Assembly (NCBI GenBank): GCA_973895155.1
Contig: OZ316895.1
Span: forward strand, 21,266,001 to 21,330,000
Source of the DNA: Marsupella aquatica
Lineage: Eukaryota > Marchantiophyta
Length of the DNA stretch: 64,000 bases
Reading direction: 5' to 3'
How positions within the stretch are numbered: the stretch's first letter is position 1; every line of letters begins with the position of its first letter. Below the pieces are notes generated by a model, which ran no database searches, was not told the origin of the DNA, and saw nothing but the letters and a program-made list of their open reading frames with translations. Shown one piece after another: positions 11,087 to 23,900 of the stretch. The translations under genes and the position numbers were made by a program.

Positions 11087-11575
11087 GAATTCACGGACTT
11101 GAAGTGAGCCAAGAATTCGAAGCTTTTGTTATTGTCATTAGAATGCACGCACTTGACTTGAGCCAATAATTCGAAGCTTTTGTTAGTGTCATTAGAGTTC
11201 ACCGCACTTGAATTGAGCCTATAATTGAGAGCTTTTGTTATGGTCATTAGAATTCATGCACTTGAATTGAGCCAATAATTCGAAGCTTTTGTTTAGTGTC
11301 ATTAGAATTCACGCACTTGAATTGAGCCAATAATTCGAAGCTTTTGTTAGTGTCATTGGAATTCATGCACTTGAAGTGAGCCAATAATTCGAAGCTTTTG
11401 TTATTGTCATTGGAATTCATGCACTTGAATTGAGCCAATAATTCTAAGCATTTGTTAGTGTAGTTAGAGTTCATGCACTTGAATTGAGCCAATAATTCGA
11501 AGTTTTGTTATGGTCATTAGAATTCACGCACTTGAAGTTTGCATTCACGCACTTGAAGTGAAGTGAACTGAGCCA
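11087..11575. repeat. 54-bp minisatellite, nine copies
   Basis: Units start at 11087, 11141, 11195, 11250, 11305, 11359, 11413, 11467 and 11520, so the spacing is 53-55 bp. The unit is GAATTCATGCACTTGAATTG followed by AGCCAATAATTCGAAGC and TTTTGTTAGTGTCATTA. On the minus strand a 54-bp unit is an 18-codon unit without stops (KSFELLAQFKCMNSNDTN). Single-base indels break the frame between units, so it is not called as a gene. Confidence 0.92.
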
Positions 11576-12984
11576 AGAAATTTTCGTTATCCATTTAAAT
11601 TCACACACTTTTTTTGCCTTGAAAAAACAAATTGAAAGTTATTCAAAAAGCCAACATACAACATGGGTGGCCGACAAAAGGGGGTCGGCACTTGGGGTGG
11701 ACCGGAGGTCGTGGTGCCCAAAAGCGGGAGAGGCCAGAACCAGGAGAGAAGCAATTCACTCACTTGAAGTGATTTTTTGGACCGGAATAAAAAAGAATAT
11801 GAAGAACAACAATTGGCATCAGCCAAGTGAGCCAAAAATTTAATTTAATTTGATTTAAGGGGAAATCTATGAAACCCCACAGAAAAAGGGATCAGTAAGT
11901 CACAACTTTTGAACCCAATACCTATGAGTGAGCTACCACACAACCATGACTCTGTGGACAAGAATTTAAATTTTTGAGTTGGACCAAAGTGAATTGGTTT
12001 TTTTTTTGTCCCCAATCTACATCTACACTTGTCATAATATGAAGGCCAAAAAAAGTAAAATAACTTTCTCTCCATGTGAATCATGCAACCCACTTAGACC
12101 AACTGCCCCAAACATTCTTACCCAAGTCTGTCTTGCCCTCCCCATACTTGCCCTCCCTAACAACATCATTTTCACAACAACAACAGAAACTAAAATGATA
12201 ACATTGTTGCACCAACAACCATGGACCTGAATGACACTTCTGTAACCATAACATGATTACACAAATAACATGGCTAGAACAACAACACTTTCAACAATCA
12301 CAAGGCTACCATATATGACGACCCAATTGAAAAGACAATGGACTTTCAAAACCATGACATAGCAATAGTGACATCCCAATCATTAGCACAACACAGTCGC
12401 AACGATAATTGTGCCCAGATAGACCTCTATGTTTGTCACGATGCTCCCATGAATTGTTGCAACTCAAATTGGACTGCATTTTACTCACAACCTCATGGGG
12501 AATATTCCTAATTAGTCCATCCCCATTGCGTGGGAGCATCCTTGTCAGCATTTTTTTAGTGGGGAAAACTCCCCAATATGACAATATCCATCTCCCCAAA
12601 AAGCATTAGCCCTTTTTGGCAAAAATTTGCTAGAATTTATCTGTCTCATTAGCCAAAGTTCCACCTAATCACAGGTCCCAAGCCCGAATCTAACTGTCAT
12701 CCTTAAATCTAGGGAGATTTATTCTCCACTCTAGCTAAAAAGTAAAAACCTTAAAAAAGGAACTGATCCTTGTCCTACTTGTCTTGACTATGCAAGTCTA
12801 AAAAACTATTTTAGGGCTCATATTCATCAAGTTATGTACCCCAAACTCCCATGGGACCACCAAAAAATGGTACAGGGTAGTAGTGTGTGTCAAACATGGT
12901 GGTCCATCCTGGCTTCAGATTTTCCTAAATAACTGGTAAGTCCCCTTAGTGTGGAGAATACAACAATGCTGAGCTGAAAGGCGA
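11576..12984. other. Non-coding region between the satellite and the right arm
   Basis: AT-rich with no recognised gene. A GGTCCATCCTGGCTTC segment at about 12900 recurs as GGTCCATCCAGGC twice near 18350 and 18410, which suggests remnants of a common dispersed repeat. Confidence 0.4.
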
Positions 12985-13301
12985 CAGCATCCACCAGCTT
13001 CCCGAGAAGGAAGGTGGGTAGGAGGATGCTTAGTGCAGGTGCATTCTTTGCTCGCCTCCTTCCGAGTGAATTTCTCGTGCCACCAGCTCAGGAAGTCTTT
13101 TGTCTACATCAATTTCTGCCGCTTTAGAGCTAAAAACGAGCTCAATAGAGCCGAGATTGGTTGACCATTGGTGCATGATTGTATTTCCTTTGGCCCGGTC
13201 GAAAAATGGATACGAAAGGACTGAAAGCTTGTCAAATTGGTAACCACAATCCTTCGACAGTTTGTGGGACATACGGCATCCGCCTTGTCTGCCCATCTCA
13301 C

Positions 13302-13307
13302 TATAAA
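13302..13307 (+). promoter_or_regulatory. TATA box of oxidoreductase copy 2
   Basis: TATAAA about 113 bases upstream of the start codon. It sits in a block (GCCCATCTCACTATAAAG) conserved with the other arm. Confidence 0.55.
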
Positions 13308-13419
13308 GAGTGCGGCATGATTCTCGAAGTTCACTAAGAGCTCGGATTTGTGATAAAATCATTTTGAGTCTTGGCTTGTGAGTTATATAATCTGGAAACG
13401 AAAGTTCAATCCTGCTATC

Positions 13420-15188
13420 ATGGCCGCTGAGAAGTTGAAGGGTTTGACAATCTCGGTCCTCCCAGGCACCGGGAACATTAGTAAGCCTTTGGTGAACAGG
13501 CTGGCTTTTGCTGGTTTTTCTGTCATCTTGGGGTCCCGGGATGCTGCCAAGGCGGAAGCAGCTGCGGCAGAGGTCTCAGAAGCTATTAAGAAGCCTGTCA
13601 AGGGCCTCGCATTAGAGGAAGCTGCTGCAGCTGGAGACGTCATTATCTGGGCAGTTTCGGTAATTATTCTCCTCTGTCTATTCGGCTCAAGGGCAACTAG
13701 TTAATTTATCAATCTGGTTTGTGAAATGTGGATTCTGACATAGAAGGTCCTTGGGGGAACGAAGGGCTTGCACATAGCCTGATTGCATGAACGAGAGAGA
13801 AAATAGTCTACTGACACGCAAAAATGGTCTTGCAAGTTGTGAGAGTTTCGCTGAACACTGAATGTAAGTTGGTTGCAAGCAGCAAAGGTAATATTCGAGT
13901 AGTTCGTGTGGGCATCTTTTCAGAAATCCCGTTTACAGTTGAAATCAGTACTTCTTGTCTATTACTACGATGTCGTTTCCAGTTGGTGTGTGATTTTCGC
14001 TGCCAGCCTCTTGTATTGCGTACGCTCATTTGGACGTCCCTTTCGTGCCTCCAACTCACCTCTTCAGCATGGATTTAGATAGTTCGTGGCATATGGGTTA
14101 GATCGCTGAATTACTATGCTCCTGGACCTTTCTCTGATAGTCAGCGGTTTGCATTGTCGTCTGCATTTCCTGTAAATTGGATGCCTGCTGAGTGTCGTCC
14201 CGTTCACTGACTCTCATGTAGTAGGGCTTTAGACTTCGATTTGGATAACTAAAAGTACGGTCCCCCTTTGGTCGACTTCTTCGACACTTGATTTGAGTCA
14301 ACAAACGAGATTGTGCGCTGCAGGGTCCTCTCGCGGAACGGGAGGCACTGTTGAAATCACTTGCCAAACCCTTGGAAGGGAAAATCATTATTGACGCGAC
14401 GAATATACTTTATTTGGTGGACGAGAGTGCATGGGGACAGGTTTCGTCGACCCTGTTGAACCAAGAAGCGTTGGGTGTTTCTGCTCGATGGACTACTGCC
14501 TTCAAACATGTTTTCGCCGTGAGCACGTCTGCCCTCTCCACAAAATAGCTATAGAAATCATTATGTGTATGAATGCTTTTGTGATTTTTTTGAGGAGAGC
14601 AGCTGGAGAACTGGCTGTCTCTGTAGGTTAGGATGGGGGATCTTATATGTGAGTTTCCATCTGAGGCTGAGAATGTTGGGCTGGCAAGATCATTGTGTCA
14701 AATTAGGCCTCTGAGTGATCGATTTTGACCAATTTCTAGACTTTCAGGAATGACTTCCGCATAATGATCGTTTCCTAGGACGAGATGGATCAGTTAGCGT
14801 TACAGCTCAATTGTATGGAAAGATTTGTAACTACCATGAACACTTCTCTTCCTCGATCATGGTGATGCGTGACAAATGTACATTGGTTTTCTTTAGCGAG
14901 TTTCGTTTTCCCATGCTGCTCAAATTGAAGCTAATGCAAGCGGTTCTTCATGTGTGGCAGAATTTGATCTTAAACCCTCCTCCTGTGAGCAACCCACATT
15001 CTGTCTTTGTGGCTGGCGATGACGAGGAAGCTGTGGACATCACCATCGCTTTGGTGGATTCCATTCCAGGTTTCAAAGGGGCAAAGGCCGGGCCATTGAA
15101 ATTCTCCAAGATTGTTGAGCTGCTAAGTTGGTTCGCTGTATTTCAACTCCACCCAGGAAATAGAATTGGCTGGAGATTTGGCGAGTGA
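13420..15188 (+). CDS. F420-dependent NADP oxidoreductase-like protein (copy 2)
   Basis: Three exons at 13420-13659, 14324-14518 and 14961-15188, all phase 0, give 220 residues with the same exon borders as copy 1. The protein is close to copy 1 across most of its length (DESAWGQVSSTLL, ARWTTAFKHVF, NPPPVSNPHSVFVAGDD). There are two notable changes. The Rossmann motif reads GTGNISK instead of GTGNIGG, losing a glycine that normally packs against the dinucleotide. The segment after KIVELL is shortened and altered (SWFAVFQLHPG in place of GPNWLPLIDRLRPG). The reading frame is open throughout, so it may still be expressed, but cofactor binding could be impaired or changed. Confidence 0.8.
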
Positions 15189-15310
15189 TGGCATGATTAT
15201 GTCAGTTCATTGAACTTTTGACTAATAGGAACTCCTCATTAAGTGTGTGGAGCTTTTAGAAGTGGTTAGCCTGCTCCAGGTTTCTAGATGTATTTGGAGA
15301 TGAGCCAAGA

Positions 15311-15601
15311 CTAGCCTGCTTACCCAGGTAATAGAGATGAAGACAATTTTTTTTTGTAAAACACTCTTGTTCATCTTTGCCCCATCCCTTTTTTTTTGTC
15401 TCACCCTCATTTCTATTTTGTCTTTATTGAGAGTCACTCTTAGTTTTGTCATATATATGGAGTCAATGTCAGTTTTGTTAACCTTTCCTCCCATTCCTTT
15501 TTTTGGGTCCACCTTCACTTTTCAGATTTGTCCTATTGAGAGTTACTGTCTAGAGGCTTCACTCTAGATAGTAGTCCTTGATAGTGGCTTTACTAGTAAG
15601 A
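15311..15601 (-). mobile_element. Small non-autonomous Helitron in the right arm
   Basis: The left duplicated arm shows the empty site: GCCGAGATTGGG there corresponds to GCCAAGA-[insert]-TTGGG here. The insert lies exactly between A and T without target duplication. Read on the minus strand it starts with TC and ends with CTAG, which are the Helitron rules. Next to the CTAG end the minus strand has TTACCTGGGTAA, a 5-bp-stem palindrome, then GCAGG, then CTAG, as expected for a Helitron 3' hairpin. It has no coding capacity. It is not in the same sequence family as the large Helitron at 28851. Confidence 0.68.
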
Positions 15602-16020
15602 TTGGGAAGTGTCTTGATAACAAGAGTAAGAACTTGAAGGATGGAGGTCCAAGTTACACTTGGCCTAGGTAGACCATATGATGTTTAACTTAACAATCCT
15701 AGTCAGCACTTTTGTTGAAATTCATTCTTGGATCAAAGAAAGCTGGTCCTGGATTTCCTGGTGTTCAATGGGAACAAACCTTTTTCCTTCATGAATTTAT
15801 TATCTTGATGTACATTATCTTGAGTCCATGAAAGTGGCCAAATCATCTACACAAGAATATTCTGTGGAAATCATTAGTCTACATGAGAGAGCTAGTGTTC
15901 CTTCAAAAATGAATGCTCTGATTGAAGAGGTGCAACTGTGTTCCATGCAAACGATTGTATTGAAGTCAACAGGAATTGTTTCCTATCATAGATGTTTCGA
16001 TATTTGCTGAAGTCACAGAA

Positions 16021-16644
16021 GTATTGAAATATTGGGCCCAGCTTATTTCAAGAATATTACAAGCATCTTGATGTAAACACAGACTTATCAGTGTCTTTTG
16101 AACTTGCACTATGTGGTTCAGAATGACATAAAATTAATGTTTTGTGTAGGCTGAAATCATCCAAGATTGTTAATTTATTAACTCCAACGTGGAGTCCTTA
16201 AAATGAGTGGGAGTAAAGTCTCATCATGCTCAATACCAACTTGTTCGGACACCAACTAATTAAAGTAGATATAACCCTCAAAGGCAGGGCTGTGCCAATC
16301 AAATTCGACAGGCCTACAACTGGGCCTTGGAATCAGCATGTTATTTTGCGGAGAGCAAGGGTGAGTAATAACATTTGTGTGATCACACATTAGCTCAAAT
16401 ACCCAGGCATGTGTTTGCAGAGTAAGGGCTCCCTGTACCTAGACTCCCCATGAGCGTTCCTACTCTATATCAAATTTGTCTATTACTAGAGAAATTATGC
16501 CCTATGGCTTCACTTTACCGAGTAGGTCATGAATGGTGAACTTTGATCGCCAATTACACTGTAGGTATGCTCATGTTGGCTCATTATAAAGTTATGCTTG
16601 TGACACTCACAACCTTGTAAATATCAAAATACATAATTCTGGGG
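16021..16644. other. Intergenic region
   Basis: No gene recognised. It includes the 3' flank of the minus-strand gene that ends at 16645. Confidence 0.4.
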
Positions 16645-19600
16645 CTAATCAAGAGATCTTTCATGGCTCACAGATTTTGGTAGAATGTAAAAGGATATCT
16701 TAGAACTGTAGACCGAGCTAATCCAGAGTTTTCCCTTTCTTTCTTGTACATTGCTCAAGATTTGAGTAGGTGAGGTTTGCAGCCTATCTTCTAGCACATC
16801 TATCACGACTCCGTCCTTGTTGTATTTTATGGCCATTGGGGTGGACTTTCCTGCAACAATCCTTGCCAAACTTTCATAAATTTCTTGAAATGGATACAAG
16901 AGGTGGGCTACCCAAGGATGTGCGCAAAGCCACACATGAATATGTGTGCGCCGGCTATGGAGTGCAACCCAAAAATTGCCATCTTCTGTGGAGCGCACGT
17001 TATCTGGATACCCAGGTTGGTCCGCAAAATCCTCAAAAATTCCCATCTTAGATCCTTGTAACCAATACCTCCAAATTCTGGAATGAAAATCAAGAAAACC
17101 AAAGCTCAAGCATGTCATGTTCTTTGTACACTAACGTGTACTGAACTTTCATGTGAATCATTTTTAGGTTCAAAGTAATTTACAACTTAGTTACTCTAAA
17201 GCATTTGTACACTCTTTAGGGTCGACTGGACGTGCATCAACTTAGTTAAATGCCTGCTACTGCATCAACAAACATGCTCATGTATGGTGTAAATTAAAGC
17301 CTCAGACCCTCAGGTATTATTTGGGCAGCTTAGAAACACAATTTCACTGACTGTACATTATCAACTCTCTTGAAACGTACTACAACACATATTGATGCCA
17401 GCTGGTAAGTGGATTACAGCCCCTCTCTAATGCACCAGGGACTCGATCATTACATAAAAAGCCCCATGGAAAGACATGCCCTCAATTCATAAAGTGACAA
17501 TGTTAATAAGTAACTTGATCTAATTGAGTTTGTAGAATTGGTTGAACACAGGACATACTCTCAAGATGATGTGAGAACATGGAAGAATTCCCCTCTCATT
17601 TTGTAGTATGTAAATCTCTACCGTCCACTTAACATAAACAAAAGCTTATATAAACAAATTTGTGCTCTTTCATTGAACTGCATATTAATGTCCATTGATC
17701 CCCATGTGTAGGGCTGCAACGTCGTGCCACAATGTGCAAAGTGTTTACCACCAATTGTAGGATGAGAGTGAGTTGGCAGCCCTTGTAGGGCACACATGAA
17801 AAAAAATCCTTGCAAAAAAATGAAGCACCTGTTATATGTTGTGGAAGCAATGAGCAAGAAGTTGCCATCGTTTGATAGTGCAACACCATTGGGGTAGCGT
17901 AAGCTACTTAAGAGCACGGTGGTGTTTCTGGTTGTAGGGTCATATTTTATCACCCGCCCTGTGTTGTCTGCCTCTGGCACTACAAGGTAATTTTCGCTGC
18001 ACATGAAAGGGGAGGTTTGGATTTGTGTGAGAAACTCTTTCAAAGTCCATAGATACTCAAATGCTCCAAACTCTAAATTCAATATAGAAAGAATGCCAAA
18101 AAGATAAAGCAAGTAAACAGGGAAGGGGCCCTTTGGTTGCTCTTGCTTTTCAAACAATTTTAAGCAATGAATTCGGCAATACAAGCCTGGTCTTCATATG
18201 TCATCACATCCTTAGTTTGTAGTGAATGGAAGCTCACAAGCAAAAAAATTGATTGGCCAAAGCATGAATTGACAAAAGAACTTTTGACTCCCCAAAATAT
18301 AAGCATTTTCAAAGGAAGCATACTATGTAACTAAAATAACATTTCAAGATGGTCCATCCAGGCCCGCATCCAGGTTGCAGTGATCCATTGCGGTTCTTTG
18401 TCAAACATGACGGTCCATCCAGGCTTCTGTCTCCAAGGAAGTAAGGTGACAAAAGATTTGAGAGATGACACCTGACAATTCATTTGATGTCTGTCTGACA
18501 ACTATATATCTCTTCCATAGTGACGATGAGGTTCGCACAATAAATAAATAATTAGTGAAAATTAGTGAGTCCCTAAGACAAAATTAACATAAAATTAGTT
18601 CTTGCAAGGTTTTTTTTTAAAATTTTTGTCTTCATCTCTATTTGCATTCAAGGAATTGGTAAACAGGCTAGTATGCAGAAATTCCAGTGAAGTTATTTCT
18701 TTGGTCAAGACTTGGTGAGGATGTTAGAGCCCTCTAAGTGAGGCAGGGGGAAGATGTGATGTTAGAAGGTGGAGAGAATTGTGCTCTCCAATGCAATAAT
18801 GCAGAGAAAATGAAGAGACAGGGCTCATTATGCAATGAAAAGCCTGCCACATTATTAGGACACACCTTCTTGTGCGTCGAAGGCTGCTCACAGTGTAGTA
18901 GATTGTGCCATCCTCATGGATGTCCAGATCGTTGGTGAACTTGTGGGTGACACCATCGCTCTCGTTGCTCAACAGTTCAGCTTGCCCGCCCTCGCTGCCC
19001 ACCATGGCCAGCCCAAAGTACGCATCAGCAATGAAGAGTGCTCCCGAAACAGGTTGAAACTTTAGTCCCAATGGTCGACCACAAATGCTCTCCTTGGGCA
19101 GGTATGCCGTGTAGCTATCCCAGTCCCGATCACTGCATAGCTCCTCCGTCCTGTGTCCATCGGCCACCACAAGTTCAGTTTCTCAGTTTTGTCATGTAAT
19201 TGCTGTCTAAGTTCTCGACTCTTGTCTAAATTCCACAACAATCCAACTCTTGTCTAAATTCTAGACTCTAGACGTTTTGCTGTTTTCTTGAGAACTAAGT
19301 AATAGTAAGTGACGACAATCCCTAAACAATCAAGCTTCATTTGACTCTTATCTGTCTAAATTCAACTTTGAGTTAGCGGAAGTTTTCACTCTTCCAAGCA
19401 TGTTGTGTGGGTTATCCCTCATGTTGGAACGTTGTAGCTCTGGTTTTGACTGGGCGAATCCTGGGCTTACTTCTTCCTCTCATGCACTGGGAGAAACCCA
19501 TATCTGAAATGTAATTCTGAAAAAAGGGTTGCATGAGCGAGAGGTTCAAATTAAGCTTGATTGTTGTGAGATTGTTGTTACGAAGTTATCCCGAAAGCAG

Positions 19601-20907
19601 CAAAACGCCGAGAAAACAAGACAGAGAGGAGAGCAAAGTGGAAATAATATTCGCCTCTCGATGAAGCTTTCGGAACTGAAAACATGAATGGTGATCAATA
19701 CAGTAGGATCAAGGGCAGATATATATCTTTTACAAACATATCTGTAGCTCTGGAATTTCTCATAAAAACAACATATATTATTCTCTCACGACTGATTCCG
19801 ATATGGGGATTGCAAAGTTTGGACAGATGTCTAATCACTGAAGGCTATAATCTCCGAACGCAAGTGTTTCGGATCATTTGTTTGCATGTTTCAAAGTCAA
19901 AAACAGCTAGGGTTAGTTGGCATTGGTGATCCACAGTCCTCACCAGTAAGGAGAGGTGTATGCAAAAGTTTCCCAGCTTTCATCGCCCTCGTTCCAGCGG
20001 ATCACTCTCCCATCAGCCACACCCGTATATGGGCCCCTCCCCTGCATGGACATGAGCATAGTCAATACACTTCTTTGACTCCATCCTGATTTTTTAGTAA
20101 ACCAGAGTAGTCCTTGACCACCACCAACTATTGTCCTGTGCCAAGTTTCCGTCTGAGTATGGAACTTAAACCAATGAATGCAGTCTACTGAATTTCGGAG
20201 GCCAAATGGGTCGGCCAGCAAACGCGGTCACATCTCATGCAAATTATGCTCAGTTTCTAAGGGTGAGGAGTTTCTGATTACGATCAATGAGGAATGAATT
20301 CGAACGCATTGAAAATTGTGTATGCTTAGTTTTGTAAACTACAAGTGCAGCAATATAAACCTCTCTAAACATTCACACTTTCTATTCTGTCTGGAAATTT
20401 CCGCCAGGTTCAATTCTTTGTGACTGCGGAGAGGAATTCTTGTACCTGCAAGTCCCAAACCAGAGTTTCAGGTCCTGGGACAACTGTGTTGGAGAAGAGC
20501 TGCGATTCCTGCAGCCTGTTGGCTGGATCAGCAGGCCAATCGTTGATATCTGGAACAGGACGACATTTCTCACCGTCAAGGTGACTGTGAAAACCCCGAT
20601 AGAATTTCACCATCTTGCGGATGTGCAATGGGTCCCATGTTAACAGCGTTGCAGCAGCCACGATCATCCAAAATGCCCAATGGCCTACGATGGAATGAGA
20701 CTGTTGAGATGCAGGATGTCGGCTTCTTGTATTTCTCTCCTTCTCTTGTTGCCTGGGACAGAACTCTGGAAGATGTAAACCTATCATGTAACTCAGCGCT
20801 CTCTGCCAAGACCATTGTTTGGAATGTTGTTCCTGGAAACCTGCTGCGTCATGGAACTCGTCCTCCAAACTTTCTGTTGCTGAGGGATTGATCCCATGAG
20901 GTGCCAT
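16645..20907 (-). CDS. Strictosidine synthase-like / APMAP-like protein
   Basis: Five exons on the minus strand: 20446-20907, 19944-20041, 18866-19150, 17829-17996 and 16645-17077. With GT..AG borders they keep one frame and give 481 residues. An N-terminal cytosolic tail precedes a signal-anchor at about residues 72-91 (SIVGHWAFWMIVAAATLLTW). Then come the six-bladed-propeller landmarks GPETLVWD, GRGPYTGVADGRVIRW, ICGRPLGLKFQPVSGALFIA, FTNDLDIHEDGTIYYTV, NTGRVIKYDPTTRNTTVLL, LRYPNGVALSNDG, RIWRYWLQGSKMG, ADQPGYPDNV and KLWISSV. This is the Str_synth family. Plant members outside the alkaloid lineages are mostly endomembrane proteins with hydrolase-like or unknown activity, and true strictosidine synthesis is not expected here. 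The LLIASTTYNR segment has S where many relatives have E. Residues beyond the usual C-terminus form a short extra tail. Confidence 0.85.
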
Positions 20908-23900
20908 CGATTCGACTTACAGCAACTCAAGGTGGTCTGCTTGGATTCAGACTTGGAAAAGTGAGAAAGCAATGAGGGTTAGGCACAAACTCTCACTCAA
21001 GAAACTTGCCTGAACCTTCTAGAGAATAGATCTGTTTGTACTTTGTCTCAGTTTTGTCTACGAAGTGGGCCTCGTTCTGAATTCTAGCTTCATTCCAAAA
21101 TGACAGGAAAGTCCAGTTACCGAGGTTGTCAGAGAAATGTCTCGTTATGCAGCTGAGCTCTCAAATTGGGCATCCTACAAAAAACTGTACTCAGACTACT
21201 GGCTAGAAGTAATATAAGGAACTTGATGATATGTCCAATACAGTGAAACACCTACTGTACATTCTTCCTCACTGTTATATTTCTACGGAAATTATCAATC
21301 ATGGCGAGTACTGGCTGGCTCTGATTAACGAGCCCTACATCAACGACTTTGACAAAATCGAGTTCAAACGTGTGCAGCGATTGAAAGCTGGACAAGTAAC
21401 AGATGAACAGGATAAAGATATTCTTAAACTCTACCTAGTACCAAAAATCTGATAAAATCAAACTCGTCAATGTGGAGTGAAGCTTCAGTGGCTAGAACAA
21501 GTACATCCTTACAAGATCTCCTCAAGATGAGAGAAGAATGACATCAGCCTACTGTATTTATGGACAGCATTCATTTGCAACTTCTCGCTATTCAGTGGAG
21601 AGCTTGGAATCGTGAGAAGATATTCAACGAGAAACTAACACCACTGCGGAGAACTGGAGAGACGTCTGGATATGTCTGTGCTCGATCGGTGACAGCGAGA
21701 TCGAGATTTCTGTTGATCCGAAATTCCGTCTCGATGATCTCTTTGATACAGTGAATATTACCAATCTCAGTCTCAAAAAATTTTCAGTCAGATCATGCCG
21801 TTCATTTGTCTAGATCTTTACAAAACCGCCAACAAGCCAACCAGGTAGAGATGAGCTACACTTCGAATAATTTCATCTCGCAAACGAATGTAACGCAAAT
21901 GCTACTCTCACCTAGCTAGCTAAGGCCTTAGTTTAGCTCGACAAATTTATAGCTATTACAAAACAAAGACTTGATGGATGGAAGGAAGGTTGCATTGGAT
22001 GGCTGGGCACAGCCATCCATCCTTCCTGTTAGATCAGCTGCCAGCATCAGTCGTAGCCGATAGGGAATAACCAACTTATAGGACATACTCTGTGCACCAC
22101 ACGAGAGCAAATCATCTAGCCTGTACAAATCATCTGGTCCATCTGACAAAGGCTTTGCAGCACGGAACGGATGATTGAGAGGAAGGAGGTGCCCAGGTCT
22201 GGTCTGTATCCATCTCATCCCACCCCAGCCCACCGGCCCCAAAACATCTTGCAAATCTGGGTCAAGGACTGTCCTGGTACGTGAGCTACCAGTGCCACTA
22301 GCTGGGCCTGTATCTGCATAGACAGAGACTTGGAAGCAGGTTGCCAACACAATGTCCATGGTGGGTTTATGAGTGTACGACATCCCCATGAAGTTGGACG
22401 AGTACGCTGACAGCATAATAGGTGTGACGGTCAGTGAAATGGTGTCTTTGACGAACACTAATATTTCAAGTCTGAGGGCATTTTCAACCTCTGATCACGC
22501 TACTTGGGTGTATTGGTCACACTAATTGCGGTTTCGGCTGACGAGCCATTGCTTTCAGTTGATTTCTAAACTAATGGGCAGAACCCGCCAGGCATTCAGT
22601 CATGTAGCAGTTTCTTTAATTTTGGTTCGGGATTTGATACTGAGCACGGTCTGGCCAAAGTGCTCTTTAATTATCACGGAAATACTTGACGGCCATTTTG
22701 TATAGCTTCAATCATCGGAACCGTTAGCGTCTAGACTCCGTGCGCGAAATTGGTGTTGTTGTTGGGGTACGCATTGGAGGTACATTCCATTCGTTGACGT
22801 GTTATAATACAATTTCCCTCCAAGCAATGGCATGCTGAAATCCCGGCTGAACTAGCTAGCTGCTTGCATTGCCGATCCTAGCGAGCGAGAAGGACACGTA
22901 CATTATGTACATAGCTTCATTTGATCAATCTTCATGTGGTCGATCCACACGTACTGTATGTAAACGAAATTCCACTCATAGCAATGCCATGCTGCATGGA
23001 CCTACACCTACTTCAGGCAAGAGAGTCTTGATCGAGGCCAACGAGCTTGAAAAACTCGATGCCTGTAAAACTCGACAGAACTTCAGTTTCAATCCTTCAG
23101 TCCTACTTTCGAAAATTTAAACTGGTTTCACGGACTCAAAGTGCTTTGCGTAAGTTCAACGTTTTTGCTAATTCTTACGAAGTAAATGCACCCTTAGACT
23201 TGGGTCAATTGGACCACAGGTGGTAACCATCACGGCCTGAAAATTTGGTCAATTTCATGATTGGTTCACAGTAGTTGTAGCCTGGATGCTTCGACACTGT
23301 CATGCATGGCTGAAACTCACTGGAACACCGGACAGCCGAGATATTGGATTAGAATGTACATGTTTGTGTATGCGGCAGCTCACTCCCCTGATGACTTTCA
23401 GAGGATGAACATGACTTTGTGCATGCGGCAGCTTCCAGATTCATGTCATTCGCTCGCGCGGGACCAGTCCTGCTCATCTTTCGATTATTCGCCCAGTTTT
23501 TCAACTGATTGAAGCTTCCTGTTAATTAGACTGGACTCCAGAAGTTCATTTAACATTTCAATATATTCATTGTTGGTCATCGACCCGTGCAGGTTGAAAT
23601 CAAATGCCAGATGAGTACGTACAGTTCAACAGATCTAATTAAAACCCAATCGTGAAAACTACGACATTATTCAATACACAAGCGAGAAACATCTAGCTCA
23701 AGCCTGGCCAATTGTGAGAAGGTGCAGCTGTAGGTAGACACACGTTCGCTATACAGACAGATCTTGAGTAGTGCCTGGATGGATTTTACGATCAATGGGG
23801 TTCATAAATTGGAGCTTACAACTTCGTCCTGCAGATTGAATTCATATGCCAGATGAACATTGTTCTATAAGCATGCAGCAATTGTACCATGTTGTCGTTC

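Larger units (their letters stand above)
12985..16020. repeat. Right arm of the inverted duplication
   Basis: Aligns with the reverse complement of 1-2960. It begins with a CACCAGC..GGAAGGTGGGTAGGAGGAT block and runs through the promoter, the oxidoreductase gene and about 800 bases of downstream sequence, ending near GTTTCGATATTTGCTG. It is interrupted by a 291-bp insertion at 15311-15601 that the left arm lacks. Confidence 0.85.

Noticed and set aside
21928-22458. 176-codon open frame, minus strand
   Set aside because: Starts with GTG, no known motif, and about the length expected once by chance in 64 kb of six-frame sequence.
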